A DNA stretch of 64,000 nt, from assembly GCA_003284275.1 (NCBI GenBank), contig QBVU01000001.1, forward strand, positions 186,001 through 250,000, written 5' to 3'. Shown piece by piece: positions 36,295-46,293 of the stretch. The stretch is from Pelagibacteraceae bacterium AG-313-A04 (GTDB lineage: Bacteria; Pseudomonadota; Alphaproteobacteria; Pelagibacterales; Pelagibacteraceae). The translations under genes were made by a program, and so were the position numbers. The notes under the pieces are model-generated. The model was not told the DNA's origin. It made no database searches and worked only from the letters and a program-made list of their open reading frames with translations. How positions within the stretch are numbered: the first letter of the stretch is position 1; every line of letters starts with the position of its first letter.

Positions 36295-36703
36295 CCTTTT
36301 TATTTTCTACTATTTCTCCATCAATAGTTTTATTTTGATCTTTTGTGTTAGAATAAGATTTATTTTTTAGTGTAAGGCTAAATATTATTTTTCTTGTAAA
36401 TGGAATTAATAACAAGAAACCAATCAGATCTGTAAAAAAACCTGGTATCATGAGTAAAAGTGCTGCTATAGCTATGGACGCCCCAGATACGATTTCATAT
36501 AACGGCATTTTGTTCTGATACAAATTAATCATTCCTGATTTTAAAGTCTGAACACCTTGTAATTTTGCAAAGTAAACGCCAATTATTGCGGTGAGAAAAA
36601 TGAGCGCTACAGTATTTAAAGCACCAACTTGCCCCCCTATTTTAATCATTAGGAATATTTCTAGCGCAGGAAGACCAATAAATAATATAAAAAATGGGTT
36701 CAT
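36284..36703 (-). CDS. fxsA: FxsA family membrane protein
   Basis: A 139-aa inner-membrane protein with three or four helices and the FxsA signature FIGLPALEIFLMIKIGGQVG near the start, then GVYFAKLQGVQTL and LMIPGFFTDLIGFLLLIPFTR. FxsA in E. coli relieves F-plasmid exclusion of phage T7; the normal role is unknown. It is divergent from the Tim44 gene and overlaps secB. Confidence 0.93.
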   Translation of the reverse strand: MNPFFILFIGLPALEIFLMIKIGGQVGALNTVALIFLTAIIGVYFAKLQGVQTLKSGMINLYQNKMPLYEIVSGASIAIAALLLMIPGFFTDLIGFLLLIPFTRKIIFSLTLKNKSYSNTKDQNKTIDGEIVENKKDEL

Positions 36704-36747
36704 TTGTCTGATACAAAAATATATGATTAATGTATATTTATCAAATT

Positions 36748-37350
36748 ATGAGTAATAGTTTCGGGTATATAGATATTATTTTATTAGGAATGATCGCAGG
36801 ATTTATTATTTTGCGACTTAGGAGTATACTAGGAAGAAAAACAGGCCATGAGTCTAAAGTATACCCGGGTTTTGCTGAGAAAGAATTTAATATACCTAAA
36901 AATGAAGTTAAGCCAACTAAACAAAATCTAGACATTTTAGAAGGTAAAGACAAAAAAGAATTTCTTAGAGGTGCAGAAATTGCTTACGAAAGTATTTTAA
37001 CTTCTTTCGCGCAAGGAGATTTGATAAAATTAAAAAACTTATTGTCAGCTAATATGTTCACAAATTTTTCTGACGCTATTAAATCAAGAAACAAAGAAGG
37101 AATAAAATCAGAATTTACATTTATTGGTATTAAAGAGTCGTCTGTAGAAAATTATGAAAAAATTAAAGATAATCTATTTGCAACAGTAAAATTTGTTGCT
37201 GAAGTTATTTCTGTTAAGAAAGATAAAAATAACAAAATAATAGAGGGAAATCCTGATAAAATTAAATTTGTAACAGATAGTTGGAAATTTACTAAAAATA
37301 TAAATCAAAAAAGCCCTAATTGGTACTTGTCTGAAATTATCAGTAAGTGA
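36748..37350 (+). CDS. Tim44/TimA domain protein
   Basis: A 200-aa protein with one N-terminal membrane helix (DIILLGMIAGFIILRLRSILGRKTG, residues 8-32) and a C-terminal Tim44-like alpha/beta domain including EFLRGAEIAYESILTSFAQGD. Bacterial TimA is related to the mitochondrial import motor component Tim44. I choose the ATG at 36748, matching alphaproteobacterial homologues, over the in-frame ATG at 36730. It overlaps the Smr gene by 4 nt. Confidence 0.88.
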   Translation: MSNSFGYIDIILLGMIAGFIILRLRSILGRKTGHESKVYPGFAEKEFNIPKNEVKPTKQNLDILEGKDKKEFLRGAEIAYESILTSFAQGDLIKLKNLLSANMFTNFSDAIKSRNKEGIKSEFTFIGIKESSVENYEKIKDNLFATVKFVAEVISVKKDKNNKIIEGNPDKIKFVTDSWKFTKNINQKSPNWYLSEIISK

Positions 37351-37766
37351 TAAAAAAAAAAGATTCCAATCAAGAAGATAAAAAAACTTGGGAAGAATAT
37401 ATCAAAAACCCATCTGATATTTACGACAAAGATCAAGGTAATTCAAACAGCATCCAGAGAAGGGAACGTTATAAATTCGATCTACATGGTTTTACTTTAG
37501 ATGACGCCAATGATAAGGTGAAAGAAATTATAAAACACTGTGTTAAAAATAAATTTAAAGAAATATTACTTATTACCGGCAAAGGCATACATTCAACTAA
37601 TGAAGAAGATACTTATGTTTCAAAAAATTTAGGAAAATTGAAATATTCTGTACCTGAATTTATAAGTACCAACTCAGATTTGAATAAACTTATTATTTCA
37701 ATAAATGATGCTGAAAAAAAAGATGGTGGTGAGGGAGCGTTAATAATTAAGTTGAAAAATTTATAA
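37347..37766 (+). CDS. Smr (MutS2-type nuclease) domain protein
   Basis: A 139-aa protein with a C-terminal Smr domain: [15 protein letters not shown] contains the LDLHG-like motif, ITGKGIHS the GxGxHS loop, and [10 protein letters not shown] the final strand. Smr domains nick or cleave nucleic acids, recently linked to cleavage of collided-ribosome mRNA in some bacteria. The GTG start at 37347 overlaps the preceding stop. The TAA shares a TTATAA palindrome with the hslU stop. Confidence 0.9.
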   Translation: MIKKKDSNQEDKKTWEEYIKNPSDIYDKDQGNSNSIQRRERYKFDLHGFTLDDANDKVKEIIKHCVKNKFKEILLITGKGIHSTNEEDTYVSKNLGKLKYSVPEFISTNSDLNKLIISINDAEKKDGGEGALIIKLKNL

Positions 37767-39134
37767 AATGAATTTAGATAAATCAGTATCTTTTACTAAG
37801 TTCCCTAAATTATCTTGCACGTATTTTTGATCAACTGTAATTATTTCTCCCGCTCTATCGGTTGCATTAAAACTAATATCATCCAAGACTTTTTCAATAA
37901 TCGTGTGAAGTCTTCTGGCCCCTATATTTTCAACTGATGAGTTTACCTCTGCTGAAATTTTAGCAAGCATATCAATACCGTCATCTGTAAATTCAAGATT
38001 TACGTTTTCAGTCTTTAGCAATTCTTTATATTGTTTTATTAAGCTGTTATCTGGCTCTTTAAGAATTCTTTTGAAATCTTCTTCTTTAAGTGCATCTAAT
38101 TCAACTCTAATTGGTAATCTGCCTTGTAACTCAGGTAACAAATCCGAGGGTTTTGCCAATTGAAAAGCCCCTGAAGCGATAAATAAAATATGATCCGTTT
38201 TAATTGGACCGTGTTTGGTGCTTACAGTTGTACCCTCTATAAGTGGCAATAGATCTCTTTGAACTCCTTCTCTTGAAACATCGCCTCCAACCCTATCACT
38301 TCTTGCAGAAACTTTGTCAATTTCGTCAAGAAAAACAATTCCATTTTCCTCAGTTGCTTTTTTTGCTTCAGAAATAATCTTATCTTCCTCGATCATTTTG
38401 TCCGACTCTTGTGCAACTAGAATGTCGTGAGATTCTTTCACGGTCATTTTTTTCTTTTTACCTTTTTTTCCACCCATAGATTTCCCAAGAATGTCTCCAA
38501 GATTCACCATTCCAACATTTCCTCCAGGCATTCCAGGTATTTCGAAACTTTGAAGTGGATTAGAAGAATTTTGAACCTCTATTTCAATTTCATTATTATC
38601 TAAGTCGCCGGTTCTTAATCTTTTTCTAAAACTCTCTCTTGTTGCGACACTGGCTTTATTACCAACAAGTGCATCTAATACTTTTTCCTCTGCTTTTAAT
38701 TCAGCCTTAGCTTTAACTTCTTTTCTCTTCTTCTCTCTTTCCATTGCTATAGCTATCTCAATTAAATCTCTTATGATTTGTTCCACATCTCTTCCAACAT
38801 AACCAACTTCTGTAAATCTTGTCGCTTCAACTTTTATAAAAGGAGCCTCTGCTAATTTAGAAAGTCTTCTAGATATTTCCGTTTTACCAACCCCCGTTGG
38901 CCCAATCATTAATATATTTTTTGGAAGAACTTCATCTTTCATTTCATCTGATAAAGCTTGTCTTCTCCATCTGTTTCTTAATGCAACCGCTACAGCTTTT
39001 TTTGCATCTTTTTGGCCAATTACATATCTGTCCAACTCTGACACAATCTCTCTTGGAGATAGAGCGCTTACTTTGGAACTTCCTTTATCTTTTTTTACTA
39101 CTTTTAAATTTGTAACTTTATTTGTTGGTGCCAT
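37761..39134 (-). CDS. hslU: ATP-dependent protease ATPase subunit HslU
   Basis: A 457-aa AAA+ unfoldase that feeds HslV. Walker A is [10 protein letters not shown], the pore segment is [13 protein letters not shown], Walker B is VFLDEIDK and the sensor region is [13 protein letters not shown]. The I-domain (about residues 130-260) includes a Lys-rich [10 protein letters not shown] stretch. The N-terminus is about 20 residues longer than in many HslU proteins (basic, [10 protein letters not shown]). It begins 1 bp after hslV. Confidence 0.97.
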   Translation of the reverse strand: MAPTNKVTNLKVVKKDKGSSKVSALSPREIVSELDRYVIGQKDAKKAVAVALRNRWRRQALSDEMKDEVLPKNILMIGPTGVGKTEISRRLSKLAEAPFIKVEATRFTEVGYVGRDVEQIIRDLIEIAIAMEREKKRKEVKAKAELKAEEKVLDALVGNKASVATRESFRKRLRTGDLDNNEIEIEVQNSSNPLQSFEIPGMPGGNVGMVNLGDILGKSMGGKKGKKKKMTVKESHDILVAQESDKMIEEDKIISEAKKATEENGIVFLDEIDKVSARSDRVGGDVSREGVQRDLLPLIEGTTVSTKHGPIKTDHILFIASGAFQLAKPSDLLPELQGRLPIRVELDALKEEDFKRILKEPDNSLIKQYKELLKTENVNLEFTDDGIDMLAKISAEVNSSVENIGARRLHTIIEKVLDDISFNATDRAGEIITVDQKYVQDNLGNLVKDTDLSKFIL

Positions 39135-39135
39135 G

Positions 39136-39675
39136 TTAAACTTTTTCTACTGTAACGTTATTATTAGTAAAGACACATATGTCTGACGCAACTTTAATAG
39201 ATTTTCTAGCTATTTCTTCAGCGTTCATATCAGTTTCAGCTAGTACCTTTGCAGCTGCTAGTGCGTAGTTACCACCCGATCCAATTCCAATTATTCCGTC
39301 TTCTGGTTCCAAAACATCTCCTGTTCCAGAAATTATAAAACTATGTTTCTTATCTGCCACAGCCATTAAAGCTTCTAATCTTCTTAAAAATTTATCACTT
39401 CTCCAATCTTTCGCTAGTTCAACAGCAGCTCTTTGTAAATTGCCCGCATGTTTTTCAAGTTTAGCCTCAAGCCTTTCAAATAAAGTAAGAGCATCTGCAG
39501 TTGAACCTGCAAATCCTGCTATTACTCCTCTGCTTTCAATTTTTCTTACTTTCTTAGCCTTACTTTTTAAAACAGTATTGCCTAAACTTACTTGCCCGTC
39601 CCCGGCTACTACAGTTTCACCATTCTTTCTAAGTAAGACAATTGTTGTTCCATGCCATTTTTCAGCTGTATTCAT
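39136..39675 (-). CDS. hslV: ATP-dependent protease peptidase subunit HslV
   Basis: A 179-aa threonine peptidase forming two stacked hexamers. The catalytic Thr follows a short propeptide in WHGTTIVLL (Thr10 or Thr11), and [15 protein letters not shown] and [12 protein letters not shown] are family marks. It is translated just before hslU. It is divergent from the his operon. Confidence 0.97.
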   Translation of the reverse strand: MNTAEKWHGTTIVLLRKNGETVVAGDGQVSLGNTVLKSKAKKVRKIESRGVIAGFAGSTADALTLFERLEAKLEKHAGNLQRAAVELAKDWRSDKFLRRLEALMAVADKKHSFIISGTGDVLEPEDGIIGIGSGGNYALAAAKVLAETDMNAEEIARKSIKVASDICVFTNNNVTVEKV

Positions 39676-39726
39676 AACGTTATATGTGGAGATTATTTTT
39701 AGATCTTCAATAGTAAATCTGATTTA

Positions 39727-39755
39727 TTGATAAAATGACCGATTATATATATATC
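39727..39755 (+). promoter_or_regulatory. Possible promoter of the hisBHAFE operon
   Basis: TTGATA (39727-39732), a 17-bp spacer and TATATC (39750-39755), giving a start near 39762 and a leader of about 16 nt before hisB. A matching inverted TTGATA on the other strand could serve hslV. The -10 is weak, so this is tentative. Confidence 0.35.
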
Positions 39756-39777
39756 AAAGATAACCCAGAGATAATTT

Positions 39778-40368
39778 ATGGCAAGAAAAGCAAAAATTAG
39801 TAGAAAAACAAAAGAAACTAGCATTTCTGTTTCCGTAAATTTAGACGGTAAAGGTAAATATAAAATTAAAACTGGAATAGGTTTCTTAGACCACATGCTG
39901 GAACAATTATCCAAACATTCACTTATCGACTTAGAAGTAAATGCTAAAGGTGATACGCACATTGATTTACACCACACAACCGAGGATACAGGTATTGCTA
40001 TTGGTGAAGCTATTAAAAAAGCTGCAGGCAATCGAAAAGGAATTACAAGATATGCTTCAACTATGATCCCGATGGATGAAACGCTCAGCCGTGTTTCTAT
40101 AGATGTATCAAATAGACCTTACCTTATTTGGAAGGTAAATTTACCAGTAGAAAAATTAGGTGAGATGGACACAGAATTATTTAAGGAGTGGTTCCAAGCT
40201 TTTTCACAATCGGCTGGGGTTACTTTACACATAGAAAATATTTACGGTGAAAATAGTCACCACAAGATTGAGTCATGTTATAAAGGTTTAGCTAGATCAT
40301 TAAAGGATGCTTTAGCGATTGATAAAAGAATTAAAAACTCAATACCTTCGACTAAAGGCTCTATTTAA
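39778..40368 (+). CDS. hisB: Imidazoleglycerol-phosphate dehydratase
   Basis: A 196-aa monofunctional enzyme of histidine synthesis (no phosphatase domain). The metal-binding motifs [21 protein letters not shown] and [18 protein letters not shown] are all present. It heads the hisB-H-A-F-E cluster next to hslV, the usual alphaproteobacterial arrangement. Confidence 0.97.
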   Translation: MARKAKISRKTKETSISVSVNLDGKGKYKIKTGIGFLDHMLEQLSKHSLIDLEVNAKGDTHIDLHHTTEDTGIAIGEAIKKAAGNRKGITRYASTMIPMDETLSRVSIDVSNRPYLIWKVNLPVEKLGEMDTELFKEWFQAFSQSAGVTLHIENIYGENSHHKIESCYKGLARSLKDALAIDKRIKNSIPSTKGSI

Positions 40369-40373
40369 ATTTG

Positions 40374-41000
40374 ATGAACGTCACAATTGTTGACTACCAA
40401 TCGGGCAATATAAGCTCAGTCATTAACTCTTTTACAGAGGTCGCTAAAGGCAAAGTTAACCTAAAGGTTACATCAGACATTAAAAAAATTATTAAAAGTG
40501 ACAAAATCGTTTTACCTGGACAAGGATCATTTAAAAGATGCCTAGATTCCTTAAATAGTATTAATGGATTAGTAGATACTCTAAAAGAATTTGCAATCAC
40601 AAATAAAAAACCGTTATTAGGCATTTGTGTTGGCTTACAAATGCTTGCTGACGTTGGCTATGAAGAAGAAGAAACAAAAGGATTAGGTTGGATTTCTGGT
40701 AAAGTTTCTAAAATAGATAATCAGAATGGAAAATTTAAACTTCCTCACATTGGCTGGAACGAAATTGAAATTCAAAAAGAAAGCAAAATATTTAAAGACA
40801 TAAAAAATAAATCTCATATGTATTTCGTACACAGCTATGAATTTATCCCCAAAGATAAATCAGTCATTTCAGCTACAACAGATTATTCATCAAAGATTGT
40901 CTGTTCAGTCGAAAGAGACAATATATTTGGAACACAATTTCACCCTGAGAAAAGTGATAAAACTGGATTAAAAATAATTGATAACTTTATAAAACTATAA
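40374..41000 (+). CDS. hisH: Imidazole glycerol phosphate synthase, glutaminase subunit HisH
   Basis: A 208-aa class I glutamine amidotransferase supplying ammonia to HisF. The nucleophile is in LLGICVGLQML, the oxyanion strand is LPGQGSF, and the catalytic His/Glu are in GTQFHPEKSD. I start it at the ATG 40374; a TTG lies one codon upstream. It overlaps hisA by one base. Confidence 0.96.
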   Translation: MNVTIVDYQSGNISSVINSFTEVAKGKVNLKVTSDIKKIIKSDKIVLPGQGSFKRCLDSLNSINGLVDTLKEFAITNKKPLLGICVGLQMLADVGYEEEETKGLGWISGKVSKIDNQNGKFKLPHIGWNEIEIQKESKIFKDIKNKSHMYFVHSYEFIPKDKSVISATTDYSSKIVCSVERDNIFGTQFHPEKSDKTGLKIIDNFIKL

Positions 41001-41725
41001 TGAAAATATTTCCTGCAATAGACATTAAAGATAAGAAATGTGTGAGATTGATCAAAGGAGATTTTGAAAATAAAACTGAATATGAAACTTCACCTATTGA
41101 CCAAGCTGGCAAATATAAGGATCACGGTTTTAAAAATTTACACATTGTTGATTTAGATGGAGCTCTAACTGGAAAGACAGTTAACCTAGATGTTATTAAA
41201 GAAATAGTAAGTAAGTATGATTTGAAGATTGAAATAGGTGGTGGCGTTAGATCTCTTGATAGTATTAAAAAGTATATCGATACAGGTGTTGAAAAAGTAA
41301 TTTTAGGAAGTGGTGCTATAAAAAATAAAGTATTTTTAAAAGAAGCGTGTCAAAAATATAAAAATCAAATTGCTTTAGGATTAGATGCAAAGGATGGAAA
41401 TCTTTATGTGTCTGGTTGGAAAGAAAATCTAAATGTTAAAACCATAGACTTTCTCAAAGATGTAAATAATTATGGAGTGAGCCGAATTATTTACACAGAT
41501 ATTAATAGAGATGGAATGAAGAATAGCCCCAACTTTGATGAGACAGTTAAAATTGCAGAGTTATCTAATTGTCCCGTCGTTATTTCTGGGGGCGTTTCTT
41601 CATTAAACGACATTAAGAAAGCTAAAGAGCTAAACAATAATAAGATTGAGGGTATTATTGTTGGTAAAGCTATTTATGATGGTGATATTAAACTTAATGA
41701 GCTAGCGAAGGAGATCAGTGCTTAA
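41000..41725 (+). CDS. hisA: Phosphoribosylformimino-5-aminoimidazole carboxamide ribotide isomerase HisA
   Basis: A 241-aa half-barrel-duplicated TIM barrel. The catalytic Asp residues lie in [14 protein letters not shown] and YTDINRDGM, with two phosphate loops [10 protein letters not shown] and VISGGVSSL. It overlaps hisF by 8 nt. Length is normal. Confidence 0.97.
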   Translation: MKIFPAIDIKDKKCVRLIKGDFENKTEYETSPIDQAGKYKDHGFKNLHIVDLDGALTGKTVNLDVIKEIVSKYDLKIEIGGGVRSLDSIKKYIDTGVEKVILGSGAIKNKVFLKEACQKYKNQIALGLDAKDGNLYVSGWKENLNVKTIDFLKDVNNYGVSRIIYTDINRDGMKNSPNFDETVKIAELSNCPVVISGGVSSLNDIKKAKELNNNKIEGIIVGKAIYDGDIKLNELAKEISA

Positions 41726-42476
41726 AAATAGAATTATACCTTGTTTAGATGTTAAGAATGGAAGAGTAGTTAAAGGCATTAACTTTGTTGAATTAAAAGA
41801 TGCTGGAGATCCAGTTGAACAAGCTAAGATTTATAGCGATGGCGGCGCTGATGAGATTTGTTTTTTAGATATTACCGCATCGAATGAAAATAGAGAGACA
41901 ATTATTGATATTGTAAGAAAAACTGCAAAAGAATGTTTTGTTCCTTTAACTGTCGGTGGTGGTGTTAGAACTATTCAAAATATAACTGATTTATTATTAG
42001 CTGGTGCAGATAAAGTTTCTATTAATACAGCAGCAGTTAAAGACGTTAGTTTTGTTAAAGAAGCGTCTAAAAAATTTGGTTCTCAATGTATTGTTGTAGC
42101 TATCGATGCTAAAAAAGTTTCAGATAATAAATGGGAAGTTTTTACGCACGGAGGAAGAAATAAAACAGGTATTGACGCTGTAGAATTTGCTAAACAAGTA
42201 GAAACAAATGGAGCAGGAGAAATTTTATTAACTTCTATGGATAGAGATGGAACTAAGTCTGGATATGATGTTGATTTATTAAAAGTAATTACAGATAGTA
42301 CTAATATTCCTGTCATTGCTTCTGGCGGTGTAGGAACTTTAGATCATATGTACGATGGCATAGTTAAAGGTGGAGCGAGCGCAGTTCTAGCAGCTTCTAT
42401 TTTTCACTATGGAGAATATAAAATTAAAGAAGCTAAAGAATATTTGAATTCTAAGAATGTATCGGTAAGATTATAA
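41718..42476 (+). CDS. hisF: Imidazole glycerol phosphate synthase, cyclase subunit HisF
   Basis: A 252-aa TIM barrel that closes the imidazole ring with ammonia from HisH. Signatures are [36 protein letters not shown] and [13 protein letters not shown]. The GTG start at 41718 overlaps the end of hisA. It is homologous to HisA by family. One base separates its stop from hisE. Confidence 0.97.
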   Translation: MLKNRIIPCLDVKNGRVVKGINFVELKDAGDPVEQAKIYSDGGADEICFLDITASNENRETIIDIVRKTAKECFVPLTVGGGVRTIQNITDLLLAGADKVSINTAAVKDVSFVKEASKKFGSQCIVVAIDAKKVSDNKWEVFTHGGRNKTGIDAVEFAKQVETNGAGEILLTSMDRDGTKSGYDVDLLKVITDSTNIPVIASGGVGTLDHMYDGIVKGGASAVLAASIFHYGEYKIKEAKEYLNSKNVSVRL

Positions 42477-42477
42477 A

Positions 42478-42750
42478 ATGTTTGAAAATCTAGAACAGTT
42501 AATGCAAACCATTAGAGAGAGAAAAAATGCCTCTCCTGATAAATCCTATACCAATAAACTTCTCAACGATAAGAGCTTAAGTGTTGCAAAAGTAAAAGAG
42601 GAAATAGGAGAATTAATCGATGCTGTTGAACAAAACTCTAATAAAATACACGAGGCGGCGGATGTGATTTATCATTTGATGGTTTATCTGGAGGCCAATA
42701 ATATCAAGGTTGAAGATGTTATGAGTGAACTAAAAAAAAGACAAAAATGA
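42478..42750 (+). CDS. hisE: Phosphoribosyl-ATP pyrophosphatase
   Basis: A 90-aa all-alpha MazG-like pyrophosphatase. The metal-binding pattern is KVKEEIGELIDAVE (residues 38-51) and HEAADVIYHLMVYLE (58-72). It is not fused to HisI, and no hisI is nearby. It overlaps the HIT gene by 4 nt. Confidence 0.95.
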   Translation: MFENLEQLMQTIRERKNASPDKSYTNKLLNDKSLSVAKVKEEIGELIDAVEQNSNKIHEAADVIYHLMVYLEANNIKVEDVMSELKKRQK

Positions 42751-43103
42751 GCTACGATAAAAATAATATATTCGCAAAAATTCTTAGAGGAGAAATTCCT
42801 TGCAAGAAAGTTTATGAAAACGACCATGTTTTAGCTTTTCATGATATTAATCCTCAAAAGAAAGTGCATGTATTAGTAATTCCAAAAGGTGAATATGTTG
42901 ATCTAGATGATTTCAATAATAAAGCATCTGATAAAGAGATTGTTGAATTGAATAAAGCCGTTACACACGTATCAAACTTAATGGGCTCAAAAGATAAAGG
43001 TTACAGAGCTCTTACAAATATCGGTAGCGACGGAGGACAAGAAGTTCCTCATCTACATTTTCATATTTTTGCAGGCGAAAAGATAGGAAAGATGGTCAGT
43101 TAA
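42747..43103 (+). CDS. hinT: HIT family purine nucleoside phosphoramidase HinT
   Basis: A 118-aa histidine-triad protein. NNIFAKILRGEIPCKKVYE is the typical N-terminus, and the catalytic triad is PHLHFHIFAG (His98, His100, His102). HinT hydrolyses adenosine phosphoramidates. It is the gene after hisE in many alphaproteobacteria. Its stop overlaps the GNAT start (TAATG). Confidence 0.95.
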   Translation: MSYDKNNIFAKILRGEIPCKKVYENDHVLAFHDINPQKKVHVLVIPKGEYVDLDDFNNKASDKEIVELNKAVTHVSNLMGSKDKGYRALTNIGSDGGQEVPHLHFHIFAGEKIGKMVS

Positions 43104-43609
43104 TGGTTTCAAGAGTTAAAAGATATTTTTTAGAGATTAAAGATTTTTCAAACACAATTGATTTAAATCTACCAGAGAATTATAAAATTATTTTAGATGG
43201 TAAAAATGATTTTCAATTAAACAAATTTTTTTACAAACAAATAGGTCTTGATCATTATTGGAGGGATAGACTTCTTTGGTCCGACAAGGAATGGATCAAG
43301 TATGTAACAAATAAAAATTTAGAAACACATGTTTTAAAAAAAGGTGAAGATCTCGTTGGCTATTATGAACAAGAATATCATCCAAGTTCCAATGAAGTAG
43401 AATTAATAAATATGGGAGTATTAAAAGAATTTAGAGGCCTAAAACTAGGGGCAACTCTTGTTAATCACGCTATTGCTAGTGCATCAAGAAAGAATCCAGA
43501 AAGAATGTGGGTTCATACTTGTAGCTTAGACCACAAACACGCGCTGCAAAATTATAAGTCAAAAGGTTTCGAAATTTTTAAAGAAGAAGAAATCGATTTC
43601 GTAGCTTAA
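43103..43609 (+). CDS. GNAT family N-acetyltransferase
   Basis: A 168-aa acetyltransferase with the acetyl-CoA-binding motif A in INMGVLKEFRGLKLGATLVNHAI (about residues 111-133), and the preceding strand YYEQEYHPSSNEVEL. The N-terminal region with FYKQIGLDHYWRDRLLWSD is conserved among alphaproteobacterial relatives. The acceptor is unknown. Its stop shares TTAA with the convergent lolA. Confidence 0.9.
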   Translation: MVSRVKRYFLEIKDFSNTIDLNLPENYKIILDGKNDFQLNKFFYKQIGLDHYWRDRLLWSDKEWIKYVTNKNLETHVLKKGEDLVGYYEQEYHPSSNEVELINMGVLKEFRGLKLGATLVNHAIASASRKNPERMWVHTCSLDHKHALQNYKSKGFEIFKEEEIDFVA

Positions 43610-44166
43610 TTCATCTCAGGAATTTTAAAAGTTCCTTTTTTAAAGACATCATTTTTAGCAACAATGTTCAAAGAGAAATTTATATTGTTGTTGTACTGGT
43701 CAATTATTTGCCAACCTTTTAAATCTAATGTTTTCTTGTCGAAGAAAACTGTTATCTCGTTCTCTTCTAAATAAACTAACTTTATAACTCGATCAGATAA
43801 ATCTAACTTTCCAGATTTTACTATTTCTAAGAGTTTATCTTTATATAAAATATTTAAAAATGGAGATTTTGAAATGGGATAATAGTAAGTTTTATTATAC
43901 CTCTTTTGTGTAATTGCTAATCTTCTCTCATTTATTATTAATTCTTTTTTTTTATCATCAAAATAATCACATTTTAATTTTCCAGGAAATTCTAAAAGAC
44001 AACTTCCCTTTTCAGTTTTGTCATTAATTATCTGATCAAAAGTAAATTCTAAAGAATTTAAATTATTTAATTGACTGACTATTTGATCTTTTTCATCAGC
44101 AGAAAGATTTACTGATAATAAAATAAATATTGTGAAAACTTTATAGAACTTCACGTTTACCAACAT
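43606..44166 (-). CDS. lolA: Outer-membrane lipoprotein carrier protein LolA
   Basis: A 186-aa periplasmic chaperone with a signal peptide (residues 5-22, cleavage near LSA-DEK). The family shows low identity; the beta-strand pattern with LEFTFDQII, GSCLLEFPGKLKCDY, YYYPISKSPF and LKGWQIIDQYNN is typical of LolA. It moves lipoproteins from LolCDE to the outer membrane. It overlaps ftsK by 26 nt; an alternative GTG start at 44154 would shorten it by four residues. ftsK-lolA is a common alphaproteobacterial order. Confidence 0.88.
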   Translation of the reverse strand: MLVNVKFYKVFTIFILLSVNLSADEKDQIVSQLNNLNSLEFTFDQIINDKTEKGSCLLEFPGKLKCDYFDDKKKELIINERRLAITQKRYNKTYYYPISKSPFLNILYKDKLLEIVKSGKLDLSDRVIKLVYLEENEITVFFDKKTLDLKGWQIIDQYNNNINFSLNIVAKNDVFKKGTFKIPEMN

Positions 44167-46237
44167 GATTTGCTTTACTTACAATACCTTTTTCTTCCAT
44201 CATATCAATAATTCTAGCAGCTCTATTATAGCCAATTTGTAATTTTCTTTGTAAGAAACTTGTTGAAGCTTTTCCCTCTGATTTAATAATATCAACTGCT
44301 TGCGAATATAGTTCGTCTTCATCGCCGTCTCCATCTGCAGCGGAAGAAGTTTCATTACTTGTATGTGCAGTTATTTCATCCATATAATCGGGCTCACCTT
44401 GTGCTCTAATGGAGTTAACAATTTTTTCTATCTCATTTTCTGAAACAAACGGACCGTGAATTCTAACAATTCTGTTTGCTGAAGACATGAACAACATATC
44501 ACCTTTACCCAACAATTGTTCTGCACCCTGCTCTCCTAATATTGTTCTACTATCTATTTTAGAACTTACTTGAAAAGAAACTCTTGTTGGAAAGTTTGCT
44601 TTGATTGTACCCGTAATGACATCAACACTTGGTCTTTGCGTTGCCATAATAATGTGAATTCCTGCAGCTCTTGCCATTTGTGATAATTTTTGAATATAGT
44701 TTTCTATTTCTTTGCCAGCAACAAGCATTAAATCTGACATCTCATCAACTACTACTACAATGTAAGGCATTTTTAATTTATGTTTGGCATTGTAACCATC
44801 GATGTTTCTCACCCCAACTTTGCTCATAAGTTTGTATCTGCTATTCATTTCTTTTACTGTCCAAGCTAAAGCAGATGTTGCTTTTTTTGCATCGGTGATT
44901 ACTGGAGTTAATAAATGAGGAATGCCTTCGTAAGTTGATAATTCCAACATCTTAGGATCAATTAAAATAAATTTACAAAGATCAGGATTTAGTTTGTAAA
45001 GTAACGAAACAATAATCGTATTAATACAAACCGACTTACCTGAACCTGTAGTCCCAGCAATTAATAAATGTGGCATTGAAGTAAGATCTCCAACTATCGG
45101 CATACCAGATATACTTTTTCCAAGTGCTATAGGTAATTTTACGTCTTTCTTTTGAAATTTTTCATAAGAGATAATTTCTCGAAGTGATACACTTTCCCTT
45201 GTCTCGTTTGGTATCTCGATACCTACTGTATTTTTACCAGGAATTACTGAAACTCTTGCTGATGTTGAACTTGTATTACGTGCTAAATCTTCAGATAAAT
45301 TTATTATTTTTGAAACTTTAACACCTGGTGCTGGTTCAAATTCATATAAACTAACAACAGGACCATTATTGATAGCTTTAATTTTTCCATCAATACCAAA
45401 ATCTAAAAGAATTTTTTCCATAAACTCACCATCAGGACGATTTTTATTTAATTCTGATGCACTAAGTTTTGTAGAGCTTTTGTCTAAATAATCTATTGCT
45501 GGAAGTTTATATTTTGATCTTAAGCTAGTTTTTTGTTTTTCTGATTGAGTTAATTCACCAAAAGAAAATGATTGTTGGGGTCTTTCAATGATTTCACTTT
45601 TCTCTTCTATAGGATCTGCTTCTAAATTTACATCAGGAATAGTATTTTCTTTTCTTTTAAATAATGAAGCAATTATAGAAAAAGTCCCAGTAATTATTTT
45701 CTTTATATTTAAATCAGCTGAAAAAATAAAAAAGATTAAAGTAAGCAATAACAAACCATAAGCAGAGTAAGTATTATCAATATATGGAAACCATGTACTT
45801 AAAAACTCATAGCCAATCTTGCCAACAAAACCCGAGTTGCCATTATCGATAAGCCAGAACGAATTATTAAAGGTAATATAAATAAAAATTGTACCTAAGA
45901 CCAAATATGAAACTACAAGAAATAATTTTAAAACTATTCTTTTGATTTCTTTTTGAATGATTAAATTAATTCCCCAAAATAAAAAATTAGCCAAAATTAA
46001 AAATGAAACGAGACCAAAACTCTGCAAGAGAAAATCAGCAATACTACTGCCATAAATTCCAAAGAAATTCTTGATCTCAAATTCCCTATCACCATAGACA
46101 AATGACGGATCTTCTGGCGAATATGTTGTAAAAGCTATTGCTAGACCGATACTCGTTGAAATTAAGATTAATCCTATAAATTCAAAGGTTCGTTTTTTTA
46201 AAAAATTTGTTAAACTATCTAAAAAGTTTGTATTCAT
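44141..46237 (-). CDS. ftsK: DNA translocase FtsK
   Basis: A 698-aa septal DNA pump resolving chromosome dimers with XerCD. Four N-terminal membrane helices span residues 15-175, then a short linker (about 80 residues, much shorter than in E. coli), the RecA-like motor with Walker A GTTGSGKS (395-402) and Walker B VVVVDEMSDLM, and a winged-helix gamma domain (last 60 residues, SFLQRKLQIGYNRAARIIDMME). It is divergent from the Ubi hydroxylase across 56 bp. Confidence 0.96.
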   Translation of the reverse strand: MNTNFLDSLTNFLKKRTFEFIGLILISTSIGLAIAFTTYSPEDPSFVYGDREFEIKNFFGIYGSSIADFLLQSFGLVSFLILANFLFWGINLIIQKEIKRIVLKLFLVVSYLVLGTIFIYITFNNSFWLIDNGNSGFVGKIGYEFLSTWFPYIDNTYSAYGLLLLTLIFFIFSADLNIKKIITGTFSIIASLFKRKENTIPDVNLEADPIEEKSEIIERPQQSFSFGELTQSEKQKTSLRSKYKLPAIDYLDKSSTKLSASELNKNRPDGEFMEKILLDFGIDGKIKAINNGPVVSLYEFEPAPGVKVSKIINLSEDLARNTSSTSARVSVIPGKNTVGIEIPNETRESVSLREIISYEKFQKKDVKLPIALGKSISGMPIVGDLTSMPHLLIAGTTGSGKSVCINTIIVSLLYKLNPDLCKFILIDPKMLELSTYEGIPHLLTPVITDAKKATSALAWTVKEMNSRYKLMSKVGVRNIDGYNAKHKLKMPYIVVVVDEMSDLMLVAGKEIENYIQKLSQMARAAGIHIIMATQRPSVDVITGTIKANFPTRVSFQVSSKIDSRTILGEQGAEQLLGKGDMLFMSSANRIVRIHGPFVSENEIEKIVNSIRAQGEPDYMDEITAHTSNETSSAADGDGDEDELYSQAVDIIKSEGKASTSFLQRKLQIGYNRAARIIDMMEEKGIVSKANHVGKREVL

Positions 46238-46293
46238 ATCGAATCGTTTTACGTACTTTTTACCATTTTTATGAAAGTGAGAAAAATTTTAAT

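Noticed and set aside
46207-46293. N-terminal extension of the Ubi-type hydroxylase
   Set aside because: It overlaps the divergent ftsK start and adds residues before the Rossmann fold that homologues lack.
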